Below are positions 1-15,000 of a stretch of 64,000 bases of DNA, one piece after another. The position numbers and the translations under genes are program-made. The notes under the pieces were generated by a model. It worked only from the letters and a program-made list of their open reading frames with translations, ran no database searches and was not told where the DNA came from. Position 1 is the stretch's first letter; every line of letters starts with the position of its first letter. This DNA comes from Paulownia fortunei (Eukaryota; Streptophyta; Magnoliopsida; Lamiales; Paulowniaceae): assembly GCA_019321725.1 (NCBI GenBank), contig CM033118.1, positions 14,596,071 to 14,660,070 of the forward strand, read 5' to 3'.

Positions 1-1440
1 TTGTTTGCTTTAGTGATTTCATATTTTTCTATTTTTCTATTTTTCACATGAAACTACCGTTATTAACTTGTTTTTTTTTTGTTTTTTCACAAGAACTTGT
101 CTAAAATTTTGTTGATTTTTCTAGAGTTTCATGTAGTTGCATTTAGAAATTCAGAGATTGCGTAGTAAATCATTCACACGTATTCGCCACTACTTGATTT
201 TTATTGTTTGCTTCAATGTTTCATAATTTCGTATTTTCTATTTTTCATGTGAAACTACTAGTGTTAACATGATTTTTTTTTTCACAAGAACTTGTCTGAA
301 ATTTTGTTGATTTTTCTCCGATTTCAGGTAATTGAGTGAAGGATTTTAGAGATTGCGTAGTAATCATTCACAGATACTCGCCGACTTCTTAATTCTTATT
401 GTTTGCTTAAGTGATTTAATAATTATGTATTTTTCTATTTTTCACATGAAATTATAGGTACTAACTTAGTTTTTTTTCAGCTTATTTTTAAGAACTTGTC
501 TGAAATATTGTTGGTTTTAATTCGGTTTCAAGTAGTTGAGTGAAGGAATTTAGAAATCGCATAGTAAATCATTCACACATATTCGCGTACTATTTTATTC
601 TTATTGTTTGCTTTAGTGATTTCATATTTTTTTATTTTTCTATTTTTCACATGAAACTACCGGTACTAACTTTTTTTTTGTTTTGTTTTTTCACAAGAAC
701 TTGTTTGAAATTTTGTTGATTTTTCTACAGTTTCATGTAGTTGCGTTTAGAAATTCAGAGATCGCGTAGTAAATCATTCACACGTATTCGCCACTATTTG
801 ATTTTTATTGTTTTCTTCAATGGTTTCATAATTTCGTATATTTCTATTTTTCACATGAAACTACTGGTGTTAACTTGATTTTAATTTTTTTTACAAGAAC
901 TTGTATGAAATTTTGGTGATTTTGTCCGATTTTAGGTAATTCAGTGAAGGAATTCAGAGATCGGGTAGTAATCATTCACACATATTCGACGAATACTTGA
1001 TTTTTATTGTTTGCTTCAATGATTTCATAATTTCGTATTTCTATTTTTCACGTGAAACTACTGGTATTAACTTGATTTTTTTTTCACAAGAACTTGATTG
1101 AAATGTTGTTGATTTTTCTCCCATTTCAGGTAATTGAGTGAAAGAATTGTAGATCGCGTAGTAATCATTCACACATATTCACCTACTACTTTTCTTATTG
1201 TTTGATTAAGTGATTTAATAACTACGTATTTTTCTGCTTTTCACATGAAATTATTGGTATTAACATGGTTTTTTTTTTAATTTATTTATAAGAACTTGTC
1301 AGAAATATTGTTGATTTTAATCCGATTTCAAGTAGTCTAGTGAAGGAATTCAAGAACGCACAGTAAATCAATCACACATATTCGCGTACTACTTTATTCT
1401 TATTGTTTGCTTTAGGTGATTTCATATTTTTCTATTTTTC
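1..1440 (+). repeat. Seven-monomer higher-order unit (A-B-C-A-B-B'-C), left copy
   Basis: Class landmarks fall near 48 (A), 246 (B), 441 (C), 646 (A), 850 (B), 1049 (B') and 1241 (C), and the next A is near 1439. Diagnostic variants are shared with the units at 12055-15860: the ATAGGTACTAACTTAG form of C at about 455 and the long TTTTTATTTTTC tract at about 628. This unit therefore belongs to the same higher-order family although about 10 kb of other arrangements lies between them. Confidence 0.75.
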
Positions 1441-4400
1441 ACATGAAACTACCCGTATTAACTTGTTTTTTTTTTGTTTTTTCACAAGAACTTGTCTAAA
1501 ATTTTGTTGATTTTTCTAGAGTTTCATGTAGCGGCGTTTAGAAATTCAGAGATTGCGTAGTAAATCATTCACACGTATTCGCCACTACTTGATTTTTATT
1601 GTTTGCTTCAATGGTTTCATAATTTCGTATTTTTCTATTTTTCACGTGAAACTACTGGTGTTAACATGATTTTTTTTCTAAGAACTTGTCTGAAATTTTG
1701 GTGATTTTCTCCAGTTTCAGGTAATTGAGTGAAGGATTTTAGAGACTGTAGTAATCATTCACACATATTCGACGACTACTTGATTTTTAATTGTTTGCAT
1801 CAATGATTTCATAATTTTGTATTTCTATTTTTCACGTGAAACTACTGGTGTTAACTTGATTTTTTTTTATTTTTACACAAGAACTTGTCTGAAATTTTGT
1901 TGATTTTTCTCCGATTTCAGGTAATTAAGTGAAGAAATTCGGAGATCGTGTAGTAATCATTCACAGATATTCGCCGACTCTTAATTCTTATTGTTTGCTT
2001 AAGTGATTTAATAATTACGTATTTTTCTATTTTTCACATGAAATTATTGGTATTAACATGGTTTTTTTTTTAATTTATTTATAAGAACTTGTCAGAAATA
2101 TTGTTGATTTTAATCCAGTTTCAAGTAGTCTAGTGAAGGAATTCAGAGAACGCACAGTAAATCAATCACACATATTCGCGTACTACTTTATTCTTATTGT
2201 TTGCTTTAGTGATTTCATATTTTTCTATTTTTCTATTTTTCACATGAAACTACCCGTATTAACTTGTTTTTTTTTTTGTTTTTTCACAAGAACTTGTCTA
2301 AAATTTTGTTGATTTTTCTAGAGTTTCATGTAGCGCATTTAGAAATTCAGAGATTGCGTAGTAAATCATTCACACGTATTCGCCACTACTTGATTTTTAT
2401 TGTTTGCTTCAATGGTTTCATAATTTCGTATTTTTCTATTTTTCACGTGAAACTACTGGTGTTAACTTTATTTTTTTTTGTTTTCTCACAAGAACTTGTC
2501 TGAAATTTTGGTGATTTTCTCCGGTTTCAGGTAATTGAGTGAAGGATTTCAGAGACTGCGTAGTAATCATTCACACATATTCGTCGACTACTTGATTTTT
2601 ATTGTTGCATCAATGATTTCATAATTTTGTATTTCTATTTTTCACGTGAAACTACTGGTGTTAACTTGATTTTTTTTTTTACACAAGAACTTGTCTGAAA
2701 TTTTGTTGATTTTTCTCCGATTTCAGGTAATTAAGTGAAGAAATTCGGAGATCGTGTAGTAATCATTCACAGATATTCGCCTACTTCTTAATTCTTATTG
2801 TTTGCTTAAGTGATTTAATAATTACGTATTTTTCTATTTTTCACATGAAATTATTGGTATTAACTTGGTTTTTTTTAATTTATTTTAAGAACTTGTCAGA
2901 AATATTGTTGATTTTAATCCGGTTTCAAGTAGTTGAGTGAATGAATTAGAGATCGCATAGTAAATCATTCACACATATTCGCGTACTACTTTATTCTTAT
3001 TGTTTGCTTTAGTGATCATATTTTTCTATTTTTCTATTTTTCACTTGGAACACCGGTATTAACTTTTTTTTGTTTTGTTTTTTTCAAAGAACTTGTCTGA
3101 AATTTTGTTGATTTTTCAACAATTTATGTAGTTGTGTTTAGAATTCGGAGATCGCGTAGTAAATCATTCACACGTATTCGCCACTATTTGATTTTTATTG
3201 TTTGCTTCAATGGTTTCATAATTTCGTATTTTCTATTTTTCACGTGAAACTACTGGTAACTTGATTTTAATTTTTTTTACAAGAACTTGTATGAAATTTT
3301 GTTGATTTTGTTCAATTTTAGTTAATTTAGTGAAGAAATTTAGAGATCGGGTAGTAATCATTCACACATATTCGACGAATACTGGATTTTTATTGTTTGC
3401 TTCAATGATTTCATAATTTCGTATTTCTATTTTTCACGTGAAACTACTTGTGTTAACTTGGATTTTTTTTATTTTTACACAAGAACTTGTCTGAAATTTT
3501 GTTGATTTTTCTCCGGTTTCAGGTAATTAAGTGAAGAAATTCGGAGATCGTGTTGTAATCATTCACAAATATTCGCCGACTTCTTAATTCTTATTGTTTG
3601 CTTAAGTGATTTATAATAATTACGTATTTTTCTATTTTTCACATGAAATTATTGGTATTAACATGGTTTTTTTTCTAAATTTATTTATAAGAACTTGTCA
3701 GAAATATTGTTGATTTTAATCAGGTTTCAAGTAGTGTAGTGAAGGAATTCAGAGAACGCACAGTAAAGCAATCACACATATTCTCGTACTACTTGATTCT
3801 TATTGTTTGCTTTAGTGATTTCATATTTTTTTATTTTTCACATGAAACTGCCTGTATTTACTTGTTTTTCTTTTTTTTGTTTTTTCACATGAACTTGTCT
3901 AAAATTTTGTTGATTTTTCTAGAGTTTCATGTAGTGGCGTTTAGAAATTCGGAGATTGCGTAGTAAATCATTCACACGTATTCGCCACTACTTGATTTTT
4001 ATTGTTTGCTTCAATGGTTTCATAATTTCGTATTTTTCTATTTTTCACGTGAAACTACTGGTGTTAACTTTATTTTTTTTTGTTTTCTCACAACAACTTA
4101 TTTGAAATTTTGGTGATTTTCTCCGGTTTCAGGTAATTGAGTGAAGGATTTCATAGACTGCGTAGTAATCATTCACACATATTCGTCGACTACTTGATTT
4201 TTAATTGTTGCATCAATGATTTCATAATTTTGTATTTCTATTTTTCACGTGAAACTACTGGTGTTAACTTGATTTTTTTTTATTTTTACACAAGAACTTG
4301 TCTGAAATTTTGTTGATTTTTCTCCGGTTTCAGGTAATTAAGTGAAGAAATTCGGAGATCGTGTAGTAATCATTCACAGATATTCGCTGACTTCTTAATT

Positions 4401-4645
4401 CTTATTGTTTGCTTAAGTGATTTAATAATTACGTATTTTTCTATTTTTCACATGAAATTATAGGTACTAATTTTTTCAGCTTATTTTTAAGACTTGTCTG
4501 AAATATTATTGGTTTTAACTCGGTTTCAAGTAGTTGAGTGAAGGAATTTAGAAATCGCATAGTAAATCATTCACACATATTCGCGTACTATTTTATTCTT
4601 ATTGTATGCTTTAGTGATTTCATATTTTTCTATTTTTTTATTTTT
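1439..4645 (+). repeat. Run of four-monomer units (A-B-B'-C)
   Basis: Four successive A-B-B'-C units of about 800 bp are seen, with A boxes near 1439, 2247, 3040 and 3839 and the next A near 4645. The shorter three-monomer half (A-B-C) of the 7-mer is absent here, so the array switches between two periodicities. Confidence 0.7.
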
Positions 4646-7600
4646 CACATGAAACTACCGGTACTAACTTTTTTTTGTTTTGTTTTATCATAAGAACTTG
4701 TTTGAAATTTTGTTGATTTTTCTACAGTTTCATGTAGTTGCGTTTAGAAATTCGGAGATCACGTAGTAAATCATTCACACGTATTCGCCACTACTTGATT
4801 TTTATTGTTTTCTTCAATGGTTTCATAATTTCGTATTTTTCTATTTTTCACGTAAAACTACTGTGTTTAACTTGATTTTTTTTTTGTTTTCTCACAACAA
4901 TTTGTCTGAAATTTTGGTGATTTTCTCCAGTTTCAGGTAATTGAGTGAAGGATTTCAGAGACTGCGTAGTAATCATTCACACATATTCGACGACTACTTG
5001 ATTTTTAATGTTTGGTTCAATGATTTCATAATTTTGTATTTCTTTTTTCACGTGAAACTACTGGTTTTAACTTGATTTTTTTTTATATTTACATAAGAAC
5101 TTGTCTGAAATTTTGTTGATTTTTCTCCGATTTCAGGTAATTAAGTGATGAAATTCGGAGATCGTGTAGAATCATTCATAGATACTCGCCGACTTCTTAA
5201 TTCTTATTGTTTGCTTAAGTGATTTAATAATTATGTATTTTTTTATTTTTCACATGAAATTATTGGTACTAACTTAGTTTTTTTTCAGCTTATTTTTAAG
5301 AACTTGTCTGAAATATTATTGATTTTAATCCGGTTTCAAGTAGTTGAGTGAAGGAATTTAGAGATCGCATAGTAAATCATTCACACATATTCGCGTACTA
5401 CTTTATTCTTATTGTTTGCTTTAGTGATTTCATATTTTTCTATTTTTCTATTTTTCACATGAACTACTGGTATTAACTTTTTTTTTATTTTTTTCACAAG
5501 AACTTGTCTGAAATTTTGTTGATTTTTCTACAGTTTGATGTAGTTGCGTTTAGAAATTCGGAGATCGCGTAGTAATCATTCACACGTATTCGCCACTATT
5601 TGATTTTGTCCGATTTCAGGTAATTGAGTGAAGGATTTTAGACACTGCATAGTAATCATTCACACATAGTCGACGACTACTTGATTTTTAATGTTTGCTT
5701 CAATGATTTTATAATTTTGTATTTCTATTTTTCAAGTGAAACTACTCGTGTTAACTTGATTTTTTTTTTACACAAGAACTTGTCTGGAATTTTGTTGATT
5801 TTTCTCCGATTTCAGGTAATTAAGAGAAGAAATTCGGAGATCGTGTAGTAATCATTCATACATAGATACTCCGCCGACTTCTTAATTCTTATTGTTTGCT
5901 TAAGTGATTTAATAATTATGTATTTTTTTATTTTTCACATGAAATTATTGGTACTAACTTAGTTTTTTTTCAGCTTATTTTTAAGAACTTGTCTGAAATA
6001 TTGTTGATTTTAATCCAATTTGAAGTAGTTGAGTGAATGAATTTAGAGATCGCATAGTAAATCATTCACACATATTCACCTACTACTTTATTCTTATTGT
6101 TTGATTATGTGATTTAATAACTACGTATTTTTCTGCTTTTCACATGAAATTATTGGTATTAACATGGTTTTTTATCTAAATTTATTTATAAGAACATGTC
6201 AGAAATATTGTTCATTTTAATCCGTTTTCAAGTAGTCTAGTGAAAGAATACGCACAGTAAATCAATCACACATATTCGCGTACTACTTTATTCTTATTGT
6301 TTGCTTTAGTGATTTCATATTTTTCTATTTTTCTATTTTTCTATTTTTCACATGAAATTATAGGTACTAACTTAGTTTTTTTTCAGCTTATTTTTAACAA
6401 CTTGTCTGAAATACTGTTGATTTTAATTCGCGTACTACTTTATTCTTATTGTTCGCTATAGTGATTTCATATTTTTCTATTTTTCACATGAAACTACTGG
6501 TATTAACTTTTTTTTGTTTTGTTTTTTTCACAAGAACTTGTGTGAAATTTTGTTGATTTTTCTATAGTTTCATGTAGTTGCGTTTAGAAATTCAGAGATC
6601 GCGTAGTAATCATTCACACATATTCGCCACTATTTGATTTTTATTGTTTGGTTCAATGGTTTCATAATTTCGTATTTTTCTATTTTTCACGTGAGACTAC
6701 TGGTGTTAACTTGATTTTAATTTTTTTTACAAGAACTTCTATGAAATTTTGGTGATTTTGTACGATTTTAGGTCATTCAGTGAAAGAATTCAGAGATCAG
6801 GTAGTAATCATTCACACATATTCGATGATTACTTGATTTTTATTGTTTGTTTCAATGATTTCATAATTTCGTATTTCTATTTTTCACATGAAACTACTGG
6901 TGTTAACTTGATTTTTTTGTTTCACAAGAACTTGATTGAAATGTTGTTGATTTTTCTCCGATTTCAGGTAATTGAGTGAAGAAATTTGTAGATCGCGTAG
7001 TAATCATTCACACATATTTACCTACTACTTTATTCTTATTGGTTGCTTAAGTGATTTAATAACTACGTATTTTTCTGCTTTTCACATGAAATTAGTGTTA
7101 TTAACATGGTTTTTTTTTAAAATTTATTTGTAAGAACTTGTCAGAAATATTTTTCATTTTAATCCAGTTTCACGTAGTCTAGTGAAGGAATTCAAAGAAC
7201 GCACAGTAAATCAATCACACATATTCGCATACTACTTTATTCTTATTGTTTGCTTTAGTGATTTCATATTTTTCTATTTTTCACATGAAACTACCAGTAT
7301 TAACATGGTTTTTATTAAAATTTATTTATAAGAACTTGTCAGAAATATTGTTGATTTTAATCCGGTTTCAAGTAGTCTAGTGAAGGAATTCAGAGAACGC
7401 ACAGTAAATCAATCACACATATTCGCGTACTACTTTATTCTTAATGTTTGCTTTAGTGATTTCATATTTTTCTATTTTTCTATTTTTCACATGAAACTAC
7501 GGTATTAACTTTTTTTTTTTTTTTTTTCACAAGAACTTGTCTGAAATTTTGTTTATTTTTCTACAGTTTCATGTAGTTGCGTTTAGAAATTCGGAGATCG

Positions 7601-8387
7601 CGTAGTAATCATTCACACGTATTCGCCACTTTTTGATTTTGTCCGATTTCAGGTAATTGAGTGAAGGATTTTAGGCACTGCGTAGTAATCATTAACACAT
7701 AGTCGATGACTACTTGATTTTTAATGTTTGCTTCAATGATTTCATAATTTTGTATTTCTATTTTTCACGTGAAACTAGTGGTGTTAACTTGATTTTTTGT
7801 TATTTTTACACAAGAACTTGTCTGAAATTTAGTTGCTTTTTCTCCGATTTTAGGTAATTGAGTGAAGGAATTCGTAGATCGCGTAGTAATCATTCACACA
7901 TATTCACCTACTACTCGATTATTATTGTTTGCTTAAGTGATTTAATAACTATGTATTTTTCTGCTTTTCACATGAAATTATTGGTATTAACATGGTTTTT
8001 ATTAAAATTTATTTATAAGAACTTGTTAGAAATATTGTTTATTTTAATCCGTTTTCAAGTAGTCTAGTGAAAGAATTCAGAGAACGCACAGTAAATCAAT
8101 CACACATATTCTCGTACTACTTTATTCTTATTGTGTGCTTTAGTGATTTCATATTTTTCTATTTTTCTTTTTTTCTATTTTTCACATGAAACTACCGGTA
8201 TTAACTTGTTTTTTTTGTTTTTTTCCAAGAACTTGTCCAAAATTTTGTTGATTTTTCTAAAATTTCATGTAGTGTCGTTTAGAAATTCGGAGATTGCGTA
8301 GTAAATCGTTCACATGTATTCGCCACTACTTGATTTTTATTGTTTGCTTCAATGGTTTCATAATTTCTTATTATTCTATTTTTCACG

Positions 8388-8526
8388 TGAAACTACGGGT
8401 GTTAACTTGATTTTTTTTTGTTTTCTCATAAGAACTTGTCTGAAATTTTGGTGATCGTGAAACTACGGGTGTTAACTTGATTTTTTTTTGTTTTCTCATA
8501 ACAACTTGTCTGAAATTTTGGTGATT
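8388..8526 (+). repeat. Local 69-bp tandem duplication inside a B monomer
   Basis: A segment starting GTGAAACTACGGGTGTTAAC and ending TTTTGGTGAT is repeated immediately (8388-8456 and 8457-8525). The two differ mainly at CATAAGAACTTG versus CATAACAACTTG. The related monomer near 16375 has only one copy, so this duplication is younger than the divergence of those two blocks. Confidence 0.85.
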
Positions 8527-11500
8527 TCCTCCAATTTCAGGTAATTGAGTGAAGGATTTCAGAGACTGCATAGTAATCATTTATATATATTCGACGACTA
8601 CTTTATTTTTAATGTTTGCTTCAATGATTTCATAATTTTGTATTTCTATTTTTGATGTGAAACTATTAGTGTTGACTTGATTTTTTTTTATTTTTACACA
8701 AGAACTTGTCTGAAATTTTGTTGATTTTTCTCCGATTTCAGGTAATTAAGTGAAGAAATTCGGAGATAGTGTAGTAATCATTCACAGATATTCGCCGACT
8801 TCTTAATTCTTATTGATTGCTTAAGTGATTTAATAATTAAGTATTTTTCTATTTTTCACATGAAATTATAGGTACTAACTTAGTTTTTTTTAGCTTATTT
8901 TTAACAACTTGTCTGAAATATTATTGGTTTTAATCCGGTTTCAAGTTGTTGAGTGAAGGAATTTAGAGATCGCATAGTAAATCATTCACATGTTCGCGTA
9001 CTACTTTATTTCTTATTGTTTGCTTTAGTGATTTCATATTTTTCTATTTTTCACATGAAACTGCTGGTATTAACTTTTATTTTGTTTTTTTTTCACAAGA
9101 ACTTGTCTGAAATTTTGTTGATTTTTCTACAATTTCATGTAGTTGCGTTTAGAAATTCGGAGATCGCGTAATAAATCATTCACACGTATTCGCCACTATT
9201 TGATTTTTATTGTTTTTGCTTCAATGGTCTCATAATTTCGTATTTTTCTATTTTTCACGTGAAACTACTCGTGTTAACTTGATTTTAATTTTTTTTACAA
9301 GAACTTGTATGAAATTTTGGTGATTTAGTATGATTTTAGGTCATTCTGTGAAGGAATTCAGAGATCGGGTAGTAATCATTCACACATATTCGATGATTAC
9401 TTGATTTTTATTGTTTGCTTCAATGATTTCATAATTTCGTGTTTCTATTTTTCACGTGAAACTACTGGTGTTAACTTGTTTTTTTTTTATTTTTTCACAA
9501 GAACTTGATTGAAATGTTGTTGATTTTTCGCTGATTTCAGGTAATTGAGTGAAGGAATTCATAGATCGCGTAGTAATCATTCACACATATTTACCTACTA
9601 CTTGATTCTTATTGTTTGCTTAAGTGATTTAATAACTACGTATTTTTCTATTTTTCACACGAAATTATTGGTATTAACATGGTTTTTTTTTTTAAATGTA
9701 TTGATAATAACTTGTCAAAAATATTGTTAATTTCAATCCGATTTCAAGTAGTCTAGTGAAGGAATTCAGAGAACGAACAGTAAATCAATCACTCATACTC
9801 GCGTACTACTTTATTCTTATTGTTTGCTTTTGTGATTTCATATTTTTCTATTTTTCACATGAAACTACCGGTATTAACTTGTATGAAATTTTGGTGATTT
9901 TTTCCGATTTTAGATAATTTAGTAAAGGAATTCAGAGACTGCTTAGTTATCATTCACACATATTCGATGATTACTTGATTTTTATTGTTTGCTTGAATGA
10001 TTTCATAATTTCGTATTTCTATTTTTACGTGAAACTACTGGTGTTAACTTGATTTTTTTTTATTTTTACACAAGAACTTGTTTGAAATTTTGTTGATTTT
10101 TCTACGATTTCAGGTAATTAAGTGAAGAAATTCAGAGATCGTGTAGTAATCATTCACAGATATTCACCGACTTCTTAATTCTTATTATTTGCTTAAGTGA
10201 TTTAATAATTACGTATTTTTCTATTTTTCACATGAAATTATAGGTACTAACTTAGTTTTTTTTCAGCTTATTTTTAACAACTTGTCTGAAATACTGTTGA
10301 TTTTAATTCGCGTACTACTTTATTCTTATTGTTCGGTATAGTGATTTCATATTTTTCTATTTTTCACATGAAACTACTGGTATTTACTTTTTTTTGTTTT
10401 GTTTTTTCACAAGAACTTGTCTGAAATTTTGTTGATTTTTCTATAGTTTCATGTAGTTGCGTTTAGAAATTCGGAGATCGCGTAGTAAATCATTCACACG
10501 TATTCGCCACTATTTGATTTTTATTGTTTTCTTCAATGGTTTCATAATTACGTATATTTCTATTTTTCACATGAAACTACTGGTGTTAACTGTATTTTAA
10601 TTTTTTTTACAAGAACTTGTATGAAATTTTGGTGATTTTGTCCGATTTTAGGTAATTCAGTGAAGGAATTTAAAGATCGGGTAGTAATCATTCACACATA
10701 TTCGACGAATACTTGATTTTTATTGTTTGCTTCAATGATTTCATAATTTCGTATTTCTATTTTTCACGTGAAACTACTGGTATTAACTTGATTTTTTTTT
10801 TCACAAGAACTTGATTGAAATGTTGTTGATTTTTCTCCCATTTCAGGTAATTGAGTGAAAGAATTTGTAGATCGCGTAGTAATCATTCACACATATTCAC
10901 CTACTACTTTATTCTTATTATTTGATTAAGTGATTTAATAACTACGTATTTTTCTGCTTTTCACATGAAATTATTGGTATTAACATGGTTTTTTTTCTAA
11001 ATTTATTTATAAGAACATGTCAGAAATATTTTTCATTTTAATCCAGTTTCACGTAGTCTAGTGAAGGAATTCAAAAACGCACAGTAAATCAATCACACAT
11101 ATTCGCATACTACTTTATTCTTATTGTTTGCTTTAGTGATTTCATATTTTTCTATTTTTCACATGAAACTACCAGTATTAACATGGTTTTTATAAAATTT
11201 ATTTATAAGAACTTGTCAGAAATATTGTTGATTTTAATCCGGTTTCAAGTAGTCTAGTGAAGGAATTGAGAGAACGCATAGTAAATCAATCACACATATT
11301 CGCGTACTACTTTATTCTTAATGTTTGCTTTAGTGATTTCATATTTTTCTATTTTTCTATTTTTCACATGAAACTACCGGTATTAACTTTTTTTTGTTTT
11401 TTTTTTCACATGAACTTTTCTGAAATTTTGTTTATTTTTCTACAGTTTCATGTAGTTGGGTTTAGAAATTCGGAGATCGCGTAATAAATCATTCACACGT

Positions 11501-12054
11501 ATTCGCCACTTTTTGATTTTGTCCGATTTCAGGTAATTGAGTGAAGGATTTTAGACACTGCGTAGTAATCATTCACACATAGTTGACGACTACTTGATTT
11601 TTAATGTTTGCTTCAATGATTTCATAATTTTGTATTTCTATTTTTCACGTGAAACTAGTGGTGTTAACTTGATTTTTTGTTATTTTTACACAAGAACTTG
11701 TCTGAAATTTAGTTGCTTTTTCTCCGATTTTAGGTAATTGAGTGAAGGAATTCGTAGATCGCGTAGTAATCATTCACACATATTCACCTACTACTCGATT
11801 ATTATTGTTTGCTTAAGTGATTTAATAACTATGTATTTTTCTGCTTTTCACATGAAATTATTGGTATTAACATGGTTTTTATTAAAATTTATTTATAAGA
11901 ACTTGTCAGAAATATTGTTGATTTTAATCCGTTTTCAAGTAGTCTAGTGAAAGAATTCAGAGAACGCACAGTAAATCAATCACACATATTCGCGTACTAC
12001 TTTATTCTTATTGTTTGTTTTAGTGATTTCATATTTTTCTATTTTTCTATTTTT

Positions 12055-15000
12055 CACATGAAACTACCGGTATTAACTTGTTTTTTTTTTGTTTTTTCAC
12101 AAGAACTTGTCTAAAATTTTGTTGATTTTTCTAGAGTTTCATGTAGCGGCATTTAGAAATTCAGAGATTGCGTAGTAAATCATTCACACGTATTCGCCAC
12201 TACTTGATTTTTATTGTTTGCTTCAATGGTTTCATAATTTCGTATTTTTCTATTTTTTATGTGAAACTACTGGTGTTAACATGATTTTTGTTCTCACAAG
12301 AACTTGTCTGAAATTTTGGTGATTTTCTCCGATTTCAGGTAATTGAGTGAAGGATTTTAGAGACTGCGTAGTAATCATTCACAGATACTCGCCGACTTCT
12401 TAATTCTTATTGATTGCTTAAGTGATTTAATAATTATGTATTTTTCTATTTTTCACATGAAATTATAGGTACTAACTTAGTTTTTTTTCAGCTTATTTTT
12501 AAGAACTTGTCTGAAATATTGTTGGTTTTAATTCGGTTTCAAGTAGTTGAGTGAAGGAATTTAGAAATCCCATAGTAAATCATTCACACATATTCGCGTA
12601 CTATTTTATTCTTATTGTATGCTTTAGTGATTTCATATTTTTCTATTTTTTTATTTTTCACATGAAACTACCGGTACTATCTTTTTTTTGTTTTGTTTTT
12701 TCACAAGAACTTGTTTGAAATTTTGTTGATTTTTCTATAGTTTCATGTAGTTGCGTTTAGAAATTCGGAGATCGCGTAGTAAATCATTCACACGTATTCG
12801 CCACTATTTGATTTTTATTGTTTTCTTCAATGGTTTCATAATTTCGTATATTTCTATTTTTCACATGAAACTACTGGTGTTGTACTTGATTTTAATTTTT
12901 TTTACAAGAACTTGTATGAAATTTTGGTGATTTTGTCCGATTTTAGGTAATTCAGTGAAGGAATTCAGAGATCGGGTAGTAATCATTCACACATATTCGA
13001 CGAATACTTGATTTTTATTGTTTGCTTCAATGATTTCATAATTTCGTATTTCTATTTTTCACGTGAAACTACTGGTATTAACTTGATTTTTTTTTCACAA
13101 GAACTTGATTGAAATGTTGTTGATTTTTCTCCATTTCAGGTAATTGAGTGAAAGAATTTGTAGATCGCGTAGTAATCATTCACACATATTCACCTACTAC
13201 CTATTCTTATTGTTTGATTAAGTGATTTAATAACTACGTATTTTTCTGCTTTTCACATGAAATTATTGGTATTAACATGGTTTTTTTTCTAAATTTATTT
13301 ATAAGAACATGTCAGAAATATTTTTCATTTTAATCCAGTTTCACGTAGTCTAGTGAAGGAATTCAAGAACGCACAGTAAATCAATCACACATATTCGCGT
13401 ACTACTTTATTCTTATTGTTTGCTTTAGTGATTTCATATTTTTCTATTTTTCACATGAAACTACCGTATTAACTTGTTTTTTTTTTGTTTTTTCACAAGA
13501 ACTTGTCTAAAATTTTGTTGATTTTTCTAGAGTTTCATGTAGCGGCATTTAAAAATTCAGAGATTGCGTAGTAAATCATTCACACGTATTCGCCACTACT
13601 TGATTTTTATTGTTTGCTTCAATGGTTTCATAATTTCGTATTTTTCTATTTTTCATGTGAAACTACTGGTGTTAACATGATTTTTTTTCTCACAAGAACT
13701 TGTCTGAAATTTTGGTGATTTTCTCCGATTTCAGGTAATTGAGTGAAGGATTTTAGAGACTGCGTAGTAATCATTCACAGATACTCGCCGACTTCTTAAT
13801 TCTTATTGATTGCTTAAGTGATTTAATAATTATGTATTTTTCTATTTTTCACATGAAATTATAGGTACTAACTTAGTTTTTTTTCAGCTTATTTTTAAGA
13901 ACACTGTCTAAAATATTGTTGGTTTTAATTCGGTTTCAAGTAGTTGAGTGAAGGAATTTAGAAATCCCATAGTAAATCATTCACACATATTCGCGTACTA
14001 TTTTATTCTTATTGTATGCTTTAGTGATTTCATATTTTTCTATTTTTTTATTTTTCACATGAAACTACCGGTACTAACTTTTTTTTTGTTTTGTTTTTTC
14101 ACAAGAACTTGTTTGAAATTTTGTTGATTTTTCTACAGTTTCATGTAGTTGCGTTTAGAAATTCGGAGATCGCGTAGTAAATCATTCACACGTATTCGCC
14201 ACTATTTGATTTTTATTGTTTTCTTCAATGGTTTCATAATTTCGTATATTTCTATTTTTCACATGAAACTACTGGTGTGTACTTGATTTTAATTTTTTTT
14301 ACAAGAACTTGTATGAAATTTTGGTGATTTTGTCCGATTTTAGGTAATTCAGTGAAGGAATTCAGAGATCGGGTAGTAATCATTCACACATATTCGACGA
14401 ATACTTGATTTTTATTGTTTGCTTCAATGATTTCATAATTTCGTATTTCTATTTTTCACGTGAAACTACTGGTATTAACTTGATTTTTTTTTCACAAGAA
14501 CTTGATTGAAATGTTGTTGATTTTTCTCCCATTTCAGGTAATTGAGTGAAAGAATTTGTAGATCGCGTAGTAATCATTCACACATATTCACCTACTACTT
14601 TATTCTTATTGTTTGATTAAGTGATTTAATAACTACGTATTTTTCTGCTTTTCACATGAAATTATTGGTATTAACATGGTTTTTTTTCTAAATTTATTTA
14701 TAAGAACATGTCAGAAATATTTTTCATTTTAATCCAGTTTCACGTAGTCTAATGAAGGAATTCAAAGAACGCACAGTAAATCAATCACACATATTCGCGT
14801 ACTACTTTATTCTTATTGTTTGCTTTAGTGATTTCATATTTTTCTATTTTTCACATGAAACTACCCGTATTAACTTGTTTGTTTTTTGTTTTTTCACAAG
14901 AACTTGTCTAAAATTTTGTTGATTTTTCTAGAGTTTCATGTAGCGGCATTTAGAAATTCAGAGATTGCGTAGTAAATCATTCACACGTATTCGCCACTAC

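Noticed and set aside
2264..2503. Short ORFs of 60-90 codons across 1-21318 (for example 2264-2503, 17696-17926, 20819-21049)
   Set aside because: They recur once per satellite monomer or unit with the same T-rich (Phe/Ile/Leu) composition, no start context and no domain; they are by-products of the repeat.
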